Shown: positions 24,880 to 33,286, numbered from the stretch's first letter. The stretch: DNA of 64,000 nt from GWE2-42-39 sp942493345 (GCA_942493345.1 OW818695.1:496001-560000), one strand, 5' to 3'. Notes: a model not told the origin generated them from the letters alone. Numbers and translations: made by a program.

Positions 24880-27327
24880 TTATCGAAGTTTGGCATCCAA
24901 TTCCCGCTCGAAAGTCATGATCAGTCGTTGCATGATTTTGTCGATCTGTTTATCGTTTAGCGTTTTTTCATCGTCGCGCAGGATAAAGCTCATGGCATAC
25001 GATTTTTTGCCTTCCGGAACACCCTTCCCTTCGTACACATCGAACAAATCAACCGAACGTAAAAGTGTTTTTTCACTTCGAAAAGCAAGATCTTTCAGGT
25101 TGTTGAATTTTACTTGTTTGTCGATCAAAAGAGCCAAGTCACGGCGCACTTCGGGGTATTTCGGGATTCCGACAAAAAGTACTTTTTTGTTTTTCGATTC
25201 AAGCAAAAGGGTATCAAACATGAAATCGGCATAATAGACCGGGTTTTCAACATCGAACTGCTTTTGCACTTTTGGGGCAACAATACCGAACTCAACCAGT
25301 TTTTTGCCATTCACCAAATAAACCAGCCCTTCCGATAAAAATTTACTTTCCGACTCCTCTGCCTTCAGTTTGGCAATTTCAAAACCCACACGTTTCAGAA
25401 TATTTTCAACGTATGTTTTCAGTTCGAAGAAACTGGTTTTTATTTGCGGGGCAGTCCAGCTTTCAGCTTGTTTGAAGCCGCTGACAAACAGAGCCAGATG
25501 TTCTTCTTCCCGGTAATTATTGATCGGGTTGTCTTTCAATTCGCTGTCGTTGTGGAAATAGCAATTCCCGAATTCGTACAAACGAAGATCGGCATTGCGG
25601 CGGTTGGCATTGTATGCAATGGCTTCGAGCCCACCATACAAAAGGGATTGGCGCATGCCGCCCAAATCGTTGCTCAGCGGGTTGAAAATCTTCACCGTGC
25701 TTTCCTGTGCAAAACTTTCGTTGTTTTCGTAGTACAAAAGTTTGGTCAGCGAATTTGACCATATTTCATTGAAACCCTGTGCGGTCAGCATTTCCGCAAT
25801 CAGATTGCGGATAGCATGCGGATCGGGTTTCACCGAATATTGCAGCGAAGCGTTCACGCGGGTCGGGGTTTCCACATTGTTGTAGCCGTAAATCCGGAGA
25901 ATGTCCTCAATCACATCGGCCTCGCATTTCACGTCAACCCGGTAAGGCGGAACCAGCAACGAAAGTCCGTTTTCGTTTTCATCTTCAATTTTTATTTCGA
26001 GCGATTGCAGTATCGATTTGATTTCTTCTTTCGAAATTTTCTTGCCAATCAACCGGTGAATGTTGAAATACGAAACATCCACTTTGAAATCGGCCACCGG
26101 TTGGGGATAAATGTCCACAATTTCCGAAGAAATTTCGCCACCGGCCAACTCTTTAATCAGCATGGCAGCACGTTTTAGCGCGTACAGCGTACTATTCGGG
26201 TCGACGCCGCGCTCGAAACGGAACGAAGCATCGGTACTCAACCCGTGACGACGGGCCGTTTTGCGGATATACACCGTATCGAAACAGGCCGCTTCAAGGA
26301 AAATACTTTTGGTTGTTTCTTTTACTCCCGAATGCAAACCACCAAAAACACCGCCGATGCACATTCCTTCTTCGGCATTGCAAATCATCAGGTCGTCTTC
26401 GTGCAACTCGCGTTCCACCCCGTCGAGGGTCATAAATTTAGTTCCCTGTTTCAGGGTGCGGGCCACGATTTTATTGCCTTTTACATCGGCCAGATCGTAG
26501 GCGTGCAGTGGTTGCCCGGTTTCCATCAAAACGTAATTGGTAATATCTACCACGTTGCTGATTGGTTTCAGCCCAATCACTTTCAGCCGGTTTTTCAGCC
26601 AGTCGGGCGATTCGCCAACGGTCAGCCCGGTGATGGTCAGCCCGGTAAAACGCGGACAGGCTTCGGTATTCAGAACTTCAACCTGAACCGGGGTATTTGT
26701 ATTGTCAATTTTGAAATTTTCTACGGAAGGTTTTTTATAGTGCACCGGGCTTTTTTTGCTCATGAAAGCCGCCAGATCGCGGGCAATGCCGATATGCGAC
26801 GAAGCATCGACGCGGTTTGGCGTCAAATCCACTTCGATCATGTAATCCGATTCAACCTTAAAAAATTCGCGGGCGGGGGTTCCCACTACGGCGCTGTTCG
26901 GAAGTACCATAATTCCATCGTGACTGGTTCCAATCCCAATTTCATCTTCGGCACAAATCATCCCTTCGGAAACTTCACCGCGTATTTTCGACTTCTTGAT
27001 TTCAAATTCCTGATCGCCGTTGTACAGTTTGGTGCCAATGGTTGCCACCACTACTTTTTGTCCGGCGGCTACGTTGGGCGCACCACAAACAATGGGCAAA
27101 ACCTCGTTGCCCACATTTACGGTTGTTTTGCTGAGGTGGTCGGAATTCGGGTGTTTCTCACAAGTAAGAACCTCGCCGATAACCAGCCCCTTCAGGCCTC
27201 CTTTTATGGTTTCAACTTCTTCGACACTGCCTACTTCGAGGCCAACTTGTGTCAATATCTTTTCCAGTTCGTGTGCACTGTAATCGAAATCCAAATAGTC
27301 TTTTAACCAGTTGTATGAAATCTCCAT
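24880..27327 (-). CDS. pheT: phenylalanine--tRNA ligase subunit beta
   Basis: An 815-residue full-length bacterial PheT, the tRNA-binding and editing subunit of the alpha2-beta2 synthetase. In order: an EMAP-like tRNA-binding domain (residues about 40-150, ICGAPN-type block VCGAPNVAAGQKVVVA), B3/B4 editing domain (about 210-390, with GQPLHAYDLADVKG), B5 domain (about 405-475), a catalytic-like core, and the C-terminal FDX-ACB anticodon domain ending in FERELDAKLR. pheS is not in the window. A near-consensus promoter and a terminator flank it, so it is a single-gene unit. Confidence 0.97.
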   Translation of the reverse strand: MEISYNWLKDYLDFDYSAHELEKILTQVGLEVGSVEEVETIKGGLKGLVIGEVLTCEKHPNSDHLSKTTVNVGNEVLPIVCGAPNVAAGQKVVVATIGTKLYNGDQEFEIKKSKIRGEVSEGMICAEDEIGIGTSHDGIMVLPNSAVVGTPAREFFKVESDYMIEVDLTPNRVDASSHIGIARDLAAFMSKKSPVHYKKPSVENFKIDNTNTPVQVEVLNTEACPRFTGLTITGLTVGESPDWLKNRLKVIGLKPISNVVDITNYVLMETGQPLHAYDLADVKGNKIVARTLKQGTKFMTLDGVERELHEDDLMICNAEEGMCIGGVFGGLHSGVKETTKSIFLEAACFDTVYIRKTARRHGLSTDASFRFERGVDPNSTLYALKRAAMLIKELAGGEISSEIVDIYPQPVADFKVDVSYFNIHRLIGKKISKEEIKSILQSLEIKIEDENENGLSLLVPPYRVDVKCEADVIEDILRIYGYNNVETPTRVNASLQYSVKPDPHAIRNLIAEMLTAQGFNEIWSNSLTKLLYYENNESFAQESTVKIFNPLSNDLGGMRQSLLYGGLEAIAYNANRRNADLRLYEFGNCYFHNDSELKDNPINNYREEEHLALFVSGFKQAESWTAPQIKTSFFELKTYVENILKRVGFEIAKLKAEESESKFLSEGLVYLVNGKKLVEFGIVAPKVQKQFDVENPVYYADFMFDTLLLESKNKKVLFVGIPKYPEVRRDLALLIDKQVKFNNLKDLAFRSEKTLLRSVDLFDVYEGKGVPEGKKSYAMSFILRDDEKTLNDKQIDKIMQRLIMTFERELDAKLR

Positions 27328-27360
27328 TGTAATCGCTTTTCTGCTGTTTTTTTAAGGCTT

Positions 27361-27391
27361 CAAAAGTAAACATTTTTTATGCCGGGGCAAA
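27361..27391 (-). promoter_or_regulatory. pheT promoter, full Bacteroidota consensus
   Basis: On the minus strand TTTG (27391-27388), a 19-base spacer and TACTTTTG (27368-27361) match TTTG-N19-TAnnTTTG at every defined base. Transcription would begin near 27353, about 26 bases before the pheT ATG. Confidence 0.85.
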
Positions 27392-27503
27392 GAAAGCTTT
27401 TCTATATTTTGTTTCGGCAGAGCTACTATTGGATTATTGTATAAAACGGGTGCAGCGATTTTTAATCTGGATACAATTGCCATTAAAAATCGCAATACCA
27501 CAA

Positions 27504-27535
27504 AAAAGCCGCTCTCGTTTCGGAAAGCGGCTTTT
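27504..27535. terminator. terminator hairpin after the nuclease gene (copy 1 of 3)
   Basis: AAAAGCCGCT (27504-27513) pairs with AGCGGCTTTT (27526-27535). On the minus strand it ends the S1/P1 nuclease transcript. Near-identical hairpins recur at 28460-28492 and 29913-29944. Confidence 0.8.
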
Positions 27536-27553
27536 GTATTTTATCTTTTTTGC

Positions 27554-28327
27554 TTAGCCAAACAGCTCGTTCAATATCTTTGCCAAGCGATAGCCTGCAT
27601 AAATAATCTGATGCTCCGCAATGGGATGAGCAACATTCATAAAATCAACACCATATTCTCCATCCGGCACAGCCATATCGTAAATTTGTCGGCAATACAC
27701 AGCGTTTTCATGACACCAATCGCGTGGAGTGCCAGTTGTAATCGTTTTCTTTTCCTTCGTAGAATATCGGTCAAGTTGATGCTGCCACTCGGTATAATTC
27801 CATTTGTGACACATTTCATTAATGGTATTATCCCAAACATGATGATAACCGTCCTTTACTCCAAACAGCTTGATTTCAAATGAAATTTTCAACCCGGGAT
27901 AATAAATATGAACAGGGCAATGCATGTCGCCCACAAGATGGATGATATACTTTATATTTACAGCAACCGTGGAGTCATCAAGGTTTTTGTAATTTTCAAG
28001 AATCTTCATGGCATTCTCAACTTCAATAGCTGCGTTTCGTTTTTTAGGATTAGACATCACATCAGTGCAATTAAAATTTTCGTCCACTGCAGCCATGTGC
28101 CATTCTGTTGTATTTTTGTATTCAAGAGTATTGCGGTAGTCGTCCATCCACGAAGCATAATAGACAATCGATTTTCCACCAAGACACTTTTCGATATTCT
28201 TTTTGGCTTTCTTCGTCAAATTACACTCGGCAATATAAGCAATTGCATCATGCCCTGTTTTGGACCATGCGGATGCAAATTCGGTGAAGCAAATCACGGC
28301 CATTAAAATAAATACAATCTTCTTCAT
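27554..28327 (-). CDS. S1/P1 nuclease family protein, secreted
   Basis: A 257-residue zinc-dependent nuclease that degrades single-stranded DNA/RNA and 3'-nucleotides. The signal peptide ends at FASA, leaving Trp as the first mature residue (WSKTGHDAIAYIAE), which is required because its amino group binds zinc. Further ligands appear in YASWMDDYRN, TEWHMAAVD, IIHLVGDMHCPVHIYY and YHHVWDNTINE. All nine expected ligand positions seem filled, so it is probably active in the periplasm or outside the cell for nucleotide scavenging. It is a monocistronic gene on the minus strand. Confidence 0.9.
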   Translation of the reverse strand: MKKIVFILMAVICFTEFASAWSKTGHDAIAYIAECNLTKKAKKNIEKCLGGKSIVYYASWMDDYRNTLEYKNTTEWHMAAVDENFNCTDVMSNPKKRNAAIEVENAMKILENYKNLDDSTVAVNIKYIIHLVGDMHCPVHIYYPGLKISFEIKLFGVKDGYHHVWDNTINEMCHKWNYTEWQHQLDRYSTKEKKTITTGTPRDWCHENAVYCRQIYDMAVPDGEYGVDFMNVAHPIAEHQIIYAGYRLAKILNELFG

Positions 28328-28459
28328 GATTTTCTATCTGTAGTTTTTAAAGGTTAATTTTTAGCGAGTAAATGTACAAAGTAATTCGATGTTGAATGCT
28401 TTGAATTTTTCAAAAGATTGGCAGAATGGCGAAAAAACCACCATAAAGACTCAGATGTA

Positions 28460-28492
28460 AAAAAGTCGCCTCCTTTTCAGAAAGCGATTTTT
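28460..28492. terminator. terminator-like hairpin (copy 2 of 3)
   Basis: AAAAAGTCGC faces GCGATTTTT with one G-U pair. It lies between the divergently read nuclease and RAYT genes with no gene obviously ending at it, so it may be a duplicated copy of the hairpin at 27504. Confidence 0.5.
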
Positions 28493-28554
28493 GCCTTGGG
28501 TATCGCGATTTCAGATTCAAAATAAAAGTGTTAAATTGAAGACAAAAACCAACG

Positions 28555-29241
28555 ATGGAATTTGTCAATGGCCAAATTTATCATGTCTTCAATCGCGGAA
28601 ATAATTTGCAGACGCTGTTTTTTACCCGCGAAAACTACCTGTTCTTTCTCGAAAAGGTTCGGAAATACATTTTACCACATGCCGATATACTGGCTTGGTG
28701 CCTGATGCCAAACCATTTTCATTGGATGATTAAAGTGGTGAATGAACAGATCGAAATTTCTGATCGGGTTGATAATACGCCTGATCCGATGACTTGGGCT
28801 CATCGGATCAGTTCTGGTGGAAAGCATAGTCATCCGATGAGCTCCAGTCATCGGATGACTATGCCAGCTCATTCCAAAGTGCGGACTTTGAACGATTCAA
28901 TCGCTATTGTGCTTCGTTCATACACTCGGGCGATCAATAAACAATATCACCGGCATGGTTCATTTTTCCAGCAACATACAAAAGCGCTTTGCCTGACTGA
29001 ACCCGAATTTGCCCCGGCTTATTTCGATACTCATTTCGGGATGATGGGGAATCTCGATTTGCCCGAGACCAATTACCTGAACGTATGCTTCGGATACATC
29101 CACTGCAACCCGGTAAATGGCCGACTGGTTAGAAATACTGAAGACTGGGAATTCTCATCGTACCGCGATTACTATTCCGGAAGAAAAGGAAGGCTGATCA
29201 ATCGGACGCTGGCAAAAGAATTAGGACTTATTGATGTTTAG
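28555..29241 (+). CDS. REP-associated tyrosine transposase (RAYT)
   Basis: A 228-residue Y1 HUH transposase of the RAYT/TnpA_REP group, related to IS200/IS605 TnpA. The N-terminus YHVFNRGNNLQTLFF is diagnostic. The HUH motif is HFHWM in AWCLMPNHFHWMIKVV, and the catalytic Tyr lies in the helix around SYTRAINKQYHRHGSFFQ. The C-terminus has YIHCNPVNGRLVRNTEDWEFSSYRDYY. Residues 76-102, between the HUH strand and that helix, are an in-frame insertion encoded by two REP palindromes (28782-28860). RAYTs move and maintain the REP palindromes clustered here. Confidence 0.92.
   Translation: MEFVNGQIYHVFNRGNNLQTLFFTRENYLFFLEKVRKYILPHADILAWCLMPNHFHWMIKVVNEQIEISDRVDNTPDPMTWAHRISSGGKHSHPMSSSHRMTMPAHSKVRTLNDSIAIVLRSYTRAINKQYHRHGSFFQQHTKALCLTEPEFAPAYFDTHFGMMGNLDLPETNYLNVCFGYIHCNPVNGRLVRNTEDWEFSSYRDYYSGRKGRLINRTLAKELGLIDV
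28782..28860. repeat. two REP palindromes inside the RAYT coding region
   Basis: Palindrome 1: TGATCCGATGA (28782-28792) and TCATCGGATCA (28800-28810), 11 perfect pairs. Palindrome 2: AGTCATCCGATGA (28828-28840) and TCATCGGATGACT (28848-28860), 13 perfect pairs. Both have 7-base loops. Translation continues in frame through them. Confidence 0.93.
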
Positions 29242-29302
29242 TGAAGTTTAGTCAGTGTTTCACTCCAAGTGAAGCCCTGATTAAAAGTTCAGATCGAAGC
29301 GC

Positions 29303-29333
29303 CTGATCCGATGACTGGAGTTCATCGGATCAG
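29303..29333. repeat. REP palindrome, GATCCGATGA type
   Basis: CTGATCCGATGA (29303-29314) pairs with TCATCGGATCAG (29322-29333), loop of 7. Same subfamily as the copies inside the RAYT gene and at 29873. Confidence 0.92.
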
Positions 29334-29355
29334 TAAAACCTGAACTGCTCCTTGC

Positions 29356-29390
29356 TATTGATCGGGTGGCTCCAAGTCACCCGATCAATA
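29356..29390. repeat. REP palindrome, GATCGGGTG type
   Basis: TATTGATCGGGTG (29356-29368) pairs with CACCCGATCAATA (29378-29390), 13 perfect pairs with a 9-base loop containing CTCCAAG. A second subfamily. Confidence 0.92.
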
Positions 29391-29599
29391 ATTCGCCCGA
29401 CTTATCAAAATTATTCCCTAAATTTAATTTTTGATTTGAAAATCACTAACTTTTAAGAAACGAATGACTTGTATTTAATTGGCAATGGCTTCGATTTTGT
29501 ACCACGAAAAAAATGAAACGATGAAAAGAAGAACTTTATTATCACCATTGGCATGGTTATACTTGTTTCTTTAATGCGGATTAAAAATCAAGAGTTGCA

Positions 29600-29854
29600 A
29601 TGAAATATAGAATTAAGACGACTTGGAAGACCGTATTAATGTTTGCGATTTTCCTATTCTTTTATTTTTCAGCATTGGGACATAGTGGACGTACAGATAC
29701 AAATGGTGGTCATACTAATCGAAACACGGGTGAGTACCATACTCATAATAGTGAAAGTGGCAGTGATGAGAATGGTGCTATTATTTGGGTATCTATATTG
29801 GTTGTTTTGATAATCGGTGTGGTTATAAAAGAAGCAATTAATAATGATGAATAA
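29600..29854 (+). CDS. small membrane protein with a YHYH-like His motif
   Basis: An 84-residue protein with an N-terminal hydrophobic helix (VLMFAIFLFFYFSALG, signal anchor or signal peptide) and a C-terminal transmembrane helix (IIWVSILVVLIIGVVI). Between them is HSGRTDTNGGHTNRNTGEYH with a following TH. The pattern G-R-T-D-x2-G-G-H-x5-G-E-Y-H-x-H occurs in many small secreted YHYH-type proteins and suggests metal binding; the function is unknown. It lies between REP palindromes, downstream of the RAYT gene, and its base composition is more AT-rich than its neighbours. Confidence 0.72.
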   Translation: MKYRIKTTWKTVLMFAIFLFFYFSALGHSGRTDTNGGHTNRNTGEYHTHNSESGSDENGAIIWVSILVVLIIGVVIKEAINNDE

Positions 29855-29872
29855 ATTTAGTCAAGAAATATA

Positions 29873-29905
29873 ACTGATCCGATGAACTCCAGTCATCGGA
29901 TCAGT
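29873..29905. repeat. REP palindrome, GATCCGATGA type
   Basis: ACTGATCCGATGA (29873-29885) pairs with TCATCGGATCAGT (29893-29905), 13 perfect pairs, loop ACTCCAG. Confidence 0.92.
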
Positions 29906-29912
29906 AAGTAAA

Positions 29913-29944
29913 AAAGCCGCTCCCCATTTCAGGAAAGTGGCTTT
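29913..29944 (-). terminator. terminator for gnd (copy 3 of 3)
   Basis: AAAGCCGCT (29913-29921) pairs with AGTGGCTTT (29936-29944, one G-U). Downstream of gnd on the minus strand, it sits between two REP palindromes. Confidence 0.7.
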
Positions 29945-29954
29945 GTATTTTGCA

Positions 29955-29987
29955 AGTGAGCGGGTGACTTGAAGTCACCCGCTCACT
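29955..29987. repeat. REP palindrome, GAGCGGGTGACTT type
   Basis: AGTGAGCGGGTGACTT (29955-29970) and AAGTCACCCGCTCACT (29972-29987) form a perfect 16-base inverted repeat around a single G. This is a third subfamily, sharing the GGGTGACT core with the second. It lies 13 bases beyond the gnd stop. Confidence 0.93.
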
Positions 29988-30000
29988 AAAGAGTTTCAAA

Positions 30001-31455
30001 TTACACTACATATGTTCTCGAAGTGGTGTCGCCACCTCTTCCTGTCCAGTTGGTGTGGAAGAATTCGCCGCGTGGTTTGTCGGTGCGTTCGTAGGTGTGA
30101 GCGCCAAAATAGTCGCGCTGGGCCTGCAATAGGTTAGCTGGCAAGCGTTCGCTGCGGAAACCGTCGAAATAGCAAAGTGCCGAGGTCAATGCCGGAACCG
30201 GGATTCCGTTGGTGAGTGCGGTTGCGCAAACACGGCGCCATCCGGTCTGAGCTTTTTCAACAATCTCTTTGAAGTGCGGATCGAGCAACAAGTTGGCCAG
30301 ATTAGGATTCTTGTCAAACGCTTTTTTGATGTCGCCCAAGAATACCGAACGGATGATGCAACCACCGCGCCACATCAGGGCAATGCCGCCGTAGTTCAGG
30401 TTCCAGCCGTATTCTTTGGCAGCTTCCATCATCAGGTTATAACCTTGTGCATACGAAATAATTTTTGCTCCGAACAAAGCGTCTTTCAAGTCGGCAATCA
30501 TCTGTGCTTTATCAATATTTTTATTTACAACCGGCCCGCTGATTACTTTCGATGCAGCTACGCGCAGGTCTTTTTGTGCCGATAAGCAACGTGCAAATAC
30601 CGATTCGCCAATCAAAGTCAACGGAATGCCAAAGTCGAGGGCAGCCACGGCTGTCCATTTTCCGGTACCTTTTTGTCCGGCAGTGTCGAAGATTTTTTCA
30701 ACCAGAACTTCGCCTTTTTCGTCTTTGTAACCCAGAATGTCGCGGGTAATTTCAATCAGGTACGAATCGAGGTCACCTTCATTGTATGCTTTGAAAACCT
30801 CGTGCATTTCGTCGGCGTTCATGCCCAACAATTCCTTCATTACCTGGTAAGCTTCGCAGATAATCTGCATGTCTCCGTACTCGATACCGTTGTGAACCAT
30901 TTTCACGAAGTGGCCTGCGCCGCCTTCGCCAACCCAGTCGCAGCAAGGAGAACCGTCTTCAACTTTAGCCGAAACAGCCTGGAAAATTTCTTTCACTGCA
31001 GGCCATGCAGCAGGCGATCCGCCAGGCATCATCGAGGGACCTAACAAAGCGCCTTCTTCACCGCCGGAAACGCCGGTTCCGATGTACAGCAACCCTTTGC
31101 TTTCAACATATTTAGTGCGGCGAATGGTGTCAGGAAAATGCGAGTTTCCGCCGTCGATAATAATGTCGCCTTCTTCAAGGTGAGGAATAATCAGTTCGAT
31201 GAAATCATCCACCGGTTGACCTGCTTTCACCAACATCATAACTTTGCGCGGACGTTCGAGCGAAGCGCACAATTCGGCAATCGAATGTGCCCCGATGAAA
31301 TTTTTACCGGCACCGCGACCCGCCATAAATTCGTCAACACGCGCAGTGGTGCGGTTAAAAACGGCTACAGTAAAGCCTTTGCTTTCCATATTCAACACCA
31401 GGTTTTCGCCCATCACGGCTAACCCGATCAATCCAATATCTGCTAATTTTTTCAT
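30001..31455 (-). CDS. gnd: 6-phosphogluconate dehydrogenase, decarboxylating
   Basis: A 484-residue NADP-type enzyme of the oxidative pentose phosphate pathway, turning 6-phosphogluconate into ribulose 5-phosphate and CO2. The N-terminal Rossmann domain has IGLAVMGENLVLNMESKGF and FNRTTARVDEF. The substrate signature is GTGVSGGEEGALLGPSMMPG, catalytic Lys and Glu lie in GHFVKMVHNGIEYGDMQ, and the C-terminal domain has DTAGQKGTGKWTA and RAQRDYFGAHTYERTD. It is the last gene of a minus-strand series that starts with the LacI-type regulator. Confidence 0.97.
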   Translation of the reverse strand: MKKLADIGLIGLAVMGENLVLNMESKGFTVAVFNRTTARVDEFMAGRGAGKNFIGAHSIAELCASLERPRKVMMLVKAGQPVDDFIELIIPHLEEGDIIIDGGNSHFPDTIRRTKYVESKGLLYIGTGVSGGEEGALLGPSMMPGGSPAAWPAVKEIFQAVSAKVEDGSPCCDWVGEGGAGHFVKMVHNGIEYGDMQIICEAYQVMKELLGMNADEMHEVFKAYNEGDLDSYLIEITRDILGYKDEKGEVLVEKIFDTAGQKGTGKWTAVAALDFGIPLTLIGESVFARCLSAQKDLRVAASKVISGPVVNKNIDKAQMIADLKDALFGAKIISYAQGYNLMMEAAKEYGWNLNYGGIALMWRGGCIIRSVFLGDIKKAFDKNPNLANLLLDPHFKEIVEKAQTGWRRVCATALTNGIPVPALTSALCYFDGFRSERLPANLLQAQRDYFGAHTYERTDKPRGEFFHTNWTGRGGDTTSRTYVV

Positions 31456-31487
31456 GTTTGTATAGTTTATAATTCGTATTTTATTTT

Positions 31488-31562
31488 GAACTACATAGAC
31501 ACAGAGGCTACATAGATTTAATTTTATTTTTCTCTATTGTGGTCTATGTGTCTATTGTGGTT
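31488..31562. repeat. inverted-repeat element between gnd and pdxB
   Basis: The left arm GAACTACATAGACACAGAGG (31488 onward, to 31515) and right arm CTATTGTGGTCTATGTGTCT (31534 onward, to 31562) are imperfect inverted repeats. The right arm encodes the last codons and the stop of pdxB. Confidence 0.78.
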
Positions 31563-32682
31563 TTACATTAAATCCAAGTTTATTTAATACTTCCAATGTT
31601 TTTGCTCCAATGTTTTCAGAAACAAAAGTAAACGCAGGGAACTCCCTTCTGGTGGGGTAATCGCCACGCAGTTTTTCAAATAACGCTGTGTTTTTCCGAA
31701 GCTCAGCGTCGTCCGTCCGAATATCGTACGTTGCCAGCACTGCTTGTGCAATAATTTCTTCTTCTGACAAACCTTCCCCGTTAATTTTTATGATGGGATT
31801 CTCCGGAAGATCGACACCCGATGGCTGCCAGTGGTCGAGCCCGAGGTTGAAAAAGCGGCTGACAGCATGCACACTCATGGTAGTGCCGTTGGCTTTGCCG
31901 TCTTTCGAGTAACCTGCAATATGCGGTGTTGCCAGATCGACCAACTTTAACAGGTGCAGATCGATATCGGGTTCATCTTCCCAGCAGTCGACCACCATTC
32001 CGGAAACCATTCCGCGCTCAATAGCCGTTTCGGCGGCCAGCGAGTCCATCACTTCGCCGCGGCACGAGTTGATTACAATCGGGCAACGTTCGAGCGAACT
32101 AAAAAACATTGAGTTGGCCAAATGAAAAGTTGCATCTTCACCGGTCATGTTCAATGGCACATGCAGGCTGATGATGTCGGCTTCCGACGTGATTCGTTGC
32201 AGGCTTACAAATTTTTTTGATCCTTCGGCACGCTCGCGCGGAGGGTCGTTCAGCAGAACCTTCATGCCAAAAAGTTCACAAATACGGGCAACTTTTGAAC
32301 CTACCTGTCCAACACCAACAACGCCAATGGTTTTGTTTTTCAGATGAAAACCTTTTTTTTCAGACAAAACAAACAAGGTTGAAGCAATGTATTGTTCCAC
32401 CGATTTTGAGTTGCAGCCCGGTGCATTGGTCCATTCAATACCAGCCTGTTTGCAGTATTCCGTATCAATGTGGTCGTACCCGATGGTTGCGGTGGCAATA
32501 AATTTCACCGACGAGCCTTTCAGCAACGCTTCGTTGCAAATGGTGCGGGTGCGGGTGATAATGGCATCGGCATCTTTCACCACTTCCGGATTTGTTTTCG
32601 ACCCCGGAAGATAAACCACCTCCGCAACTTTCTCGAAAGCTCTTTTTATGTATGGTATTTTATCGTCTATAATAATCTTCAT
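31552..32682 (-). CDS. pdxB: 4-phosphoerythronate dehydrogenase
   Basis: A 376-residue PdxB-type D-isomer-specific 2-hydroxyacid dehydrogenase, which oxidises 4-phospho-D-erythronate in pyridoxal phosphate synthesis. It starts MKIIIDDKIPYIKRAFEKV. The NAD-binding loop is GVVGVGQVGSKVARICELFG, catalytic Arg, Glu and His lie in VINSCRGEVMD, DCWEDEPDID and TPHIAGYSKDGK, and a C-terminal PdxB dimerisation region (from about 285) follows. Start ATG 32682; the nine extra codons from 32709 come from a repeat arm. The last residues KPQ and the stop also come from a repeat arm. Confidence 0.93.
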   Translation of the reverse strand: MKIIIDDKIPYIKRAFEKVAEVVYLPGSKTNPEVVKDADAIITRTRTICNEALLKGSSVKFIATATIGYDHIDTEYCKQAGIEWTNAPGCNSKSVEQYIASTLFVLSEKKGFHLKNKTIGVVGVGQVGSKVARICELFGMKVLLNDPPRERAEGSKKFVSLQRITSEADIISLHVPLNMTGEDATFHLANSMFFSSLERCPIVINSCRGEVMDSLAAETAIERGMVSGMVVDCWEDEPDIDLHLLKLVDLATPHIAGYSKDGKANGTTMSVHAVSRFFNLGLDHWQPSGVDLPENPIIKINGEGLSEEEIIAQAVLATYDIRTDDAELRKNTALFEKLRGDYPTRREFPAFTFVSENIGAKTLEVLNKLGFNVKPQ

Positions 32683-32693
32683 AACACGTTTTT

Positions 32694-32775
32694 TGAACCA
32701 CATAGACACATCGGTCTCATAAAATTATCTCTATTTTTTCCTATTGTGTTCTATGTGTCTATTGTGGTTTTCATG
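32694..32775. repeat. inverted-repeat element upstream of pdxB
   Basis: The left arm AACCACATAGACACATCGG (about 32696-32714) and right arm CTATTGTGTTCTATGTGTCT followed by ATTGTGGTTTT (32743-32773) are inverted. A direct copy of the right arm (CTATTGTGTTCTATGTGCCT, 33239 onward) lies on the other side of the GxxExxY gene. Confidence 0.78.
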
Positions 32776-32800
32776 AATTTTAATCTATTAAAAGAATTCT

Positions 32801-33214
32801 TCATTCTTTTGGTAAATCTTTGAAATATTCAGTTACAAATGTTCGCTGCCCTTCTTTGAAAATATTGATGCAATTAAAATTGATCAGGATACCTTTCGGT
32901 TTTTTTAGCAATTTCAGATAGGTCAATAATTGAGCCTCATGAATCGGTGAAAAAAACTCAACGGTTTTTAATTCAACAATTACCAAATCATTTACCAGCA
33001 TATCAAAACGCAGTTCGCAATCCAGATTAAGACCACGAAACGTCAGAGGTATATTTTTTTGCCGTTCAACCTTAAACCCATTTTCAGTAAGCAAGTGAGT
33101 TAAGCATTTTTCATAGATACTTTCAAGAAGTCCTGGTCCAAATTCTTTGTGAACCTCAATGGCATATCCAATAATTGCCCTGCTTATGTCATTTATCTGT
33201 TTCTGCGTAACCAT
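32801..33214 (-). CDS. GxxExxY protein
   Basis: A 137-residue second member of the GxxExxY family: EFGPGLLESIYEKCLTHLL has the naming motif GLLESIY, then LDCELRFDMLVNDLVIVELK and EAQLLTYLKLLKKPKGILINF. It shares the layout of the protein at 18283-18660 but is clearly divergent, so the two are not a recent duplication. The C-terminus has an added RTFVTEYFKDLPKE. It stands between the Gfo/Idh/MocA gene and pdxB, with copies of the CTATTGTGTTCTATGTG arm on both sides. Function unknown. Confidence 0.87.
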   Translation of the reverse strand: MVTQKQINDISRAIIGYAIEVHKEFGPGLLESIYEKCLTHLLTENGFKVERQKNIPLTFRGLNLDCELRFDMLVNDLVIVELKTVEFFSPIHEAQLLTYLKLLKKPKGILINFNCINIFKEGQRTFVTEYFKDLPKE

Positions 33215-33236
33215 TCTACCTTTCTGTAGTTATTTT

Positions 33237-33273
33237 TTTCTATTGTGTTCTATGTGCCTATATGGTTTTCCAT
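33237..33273. repeat. solo repeat arm upstream of the GxxExxY gene
   Basis: CTATTGTGTTCTATGTGCCT followed by ATATGGTTTT is a slightly decayed direct copy of the arm at 32743-32773. Both are followed by a CATGAATTTT segment, so the duplicated unit extends beyond the arm. Confidence 0.72.
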
Positions 33274-33286
33274 GAATTTTGATTCA

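Noticed and set aside
26245..27306. 353-codon frame antisense to pheT
   Set aside because: Long only because the pheT codons lack stops on the other strand; no recognisable domain.
29600..29854. Small YHYH-like protein as part of the RAYT element
   Set aside because: It lies among REP palindromes but has its own topology and no link to transposition; its proximity may be chance.
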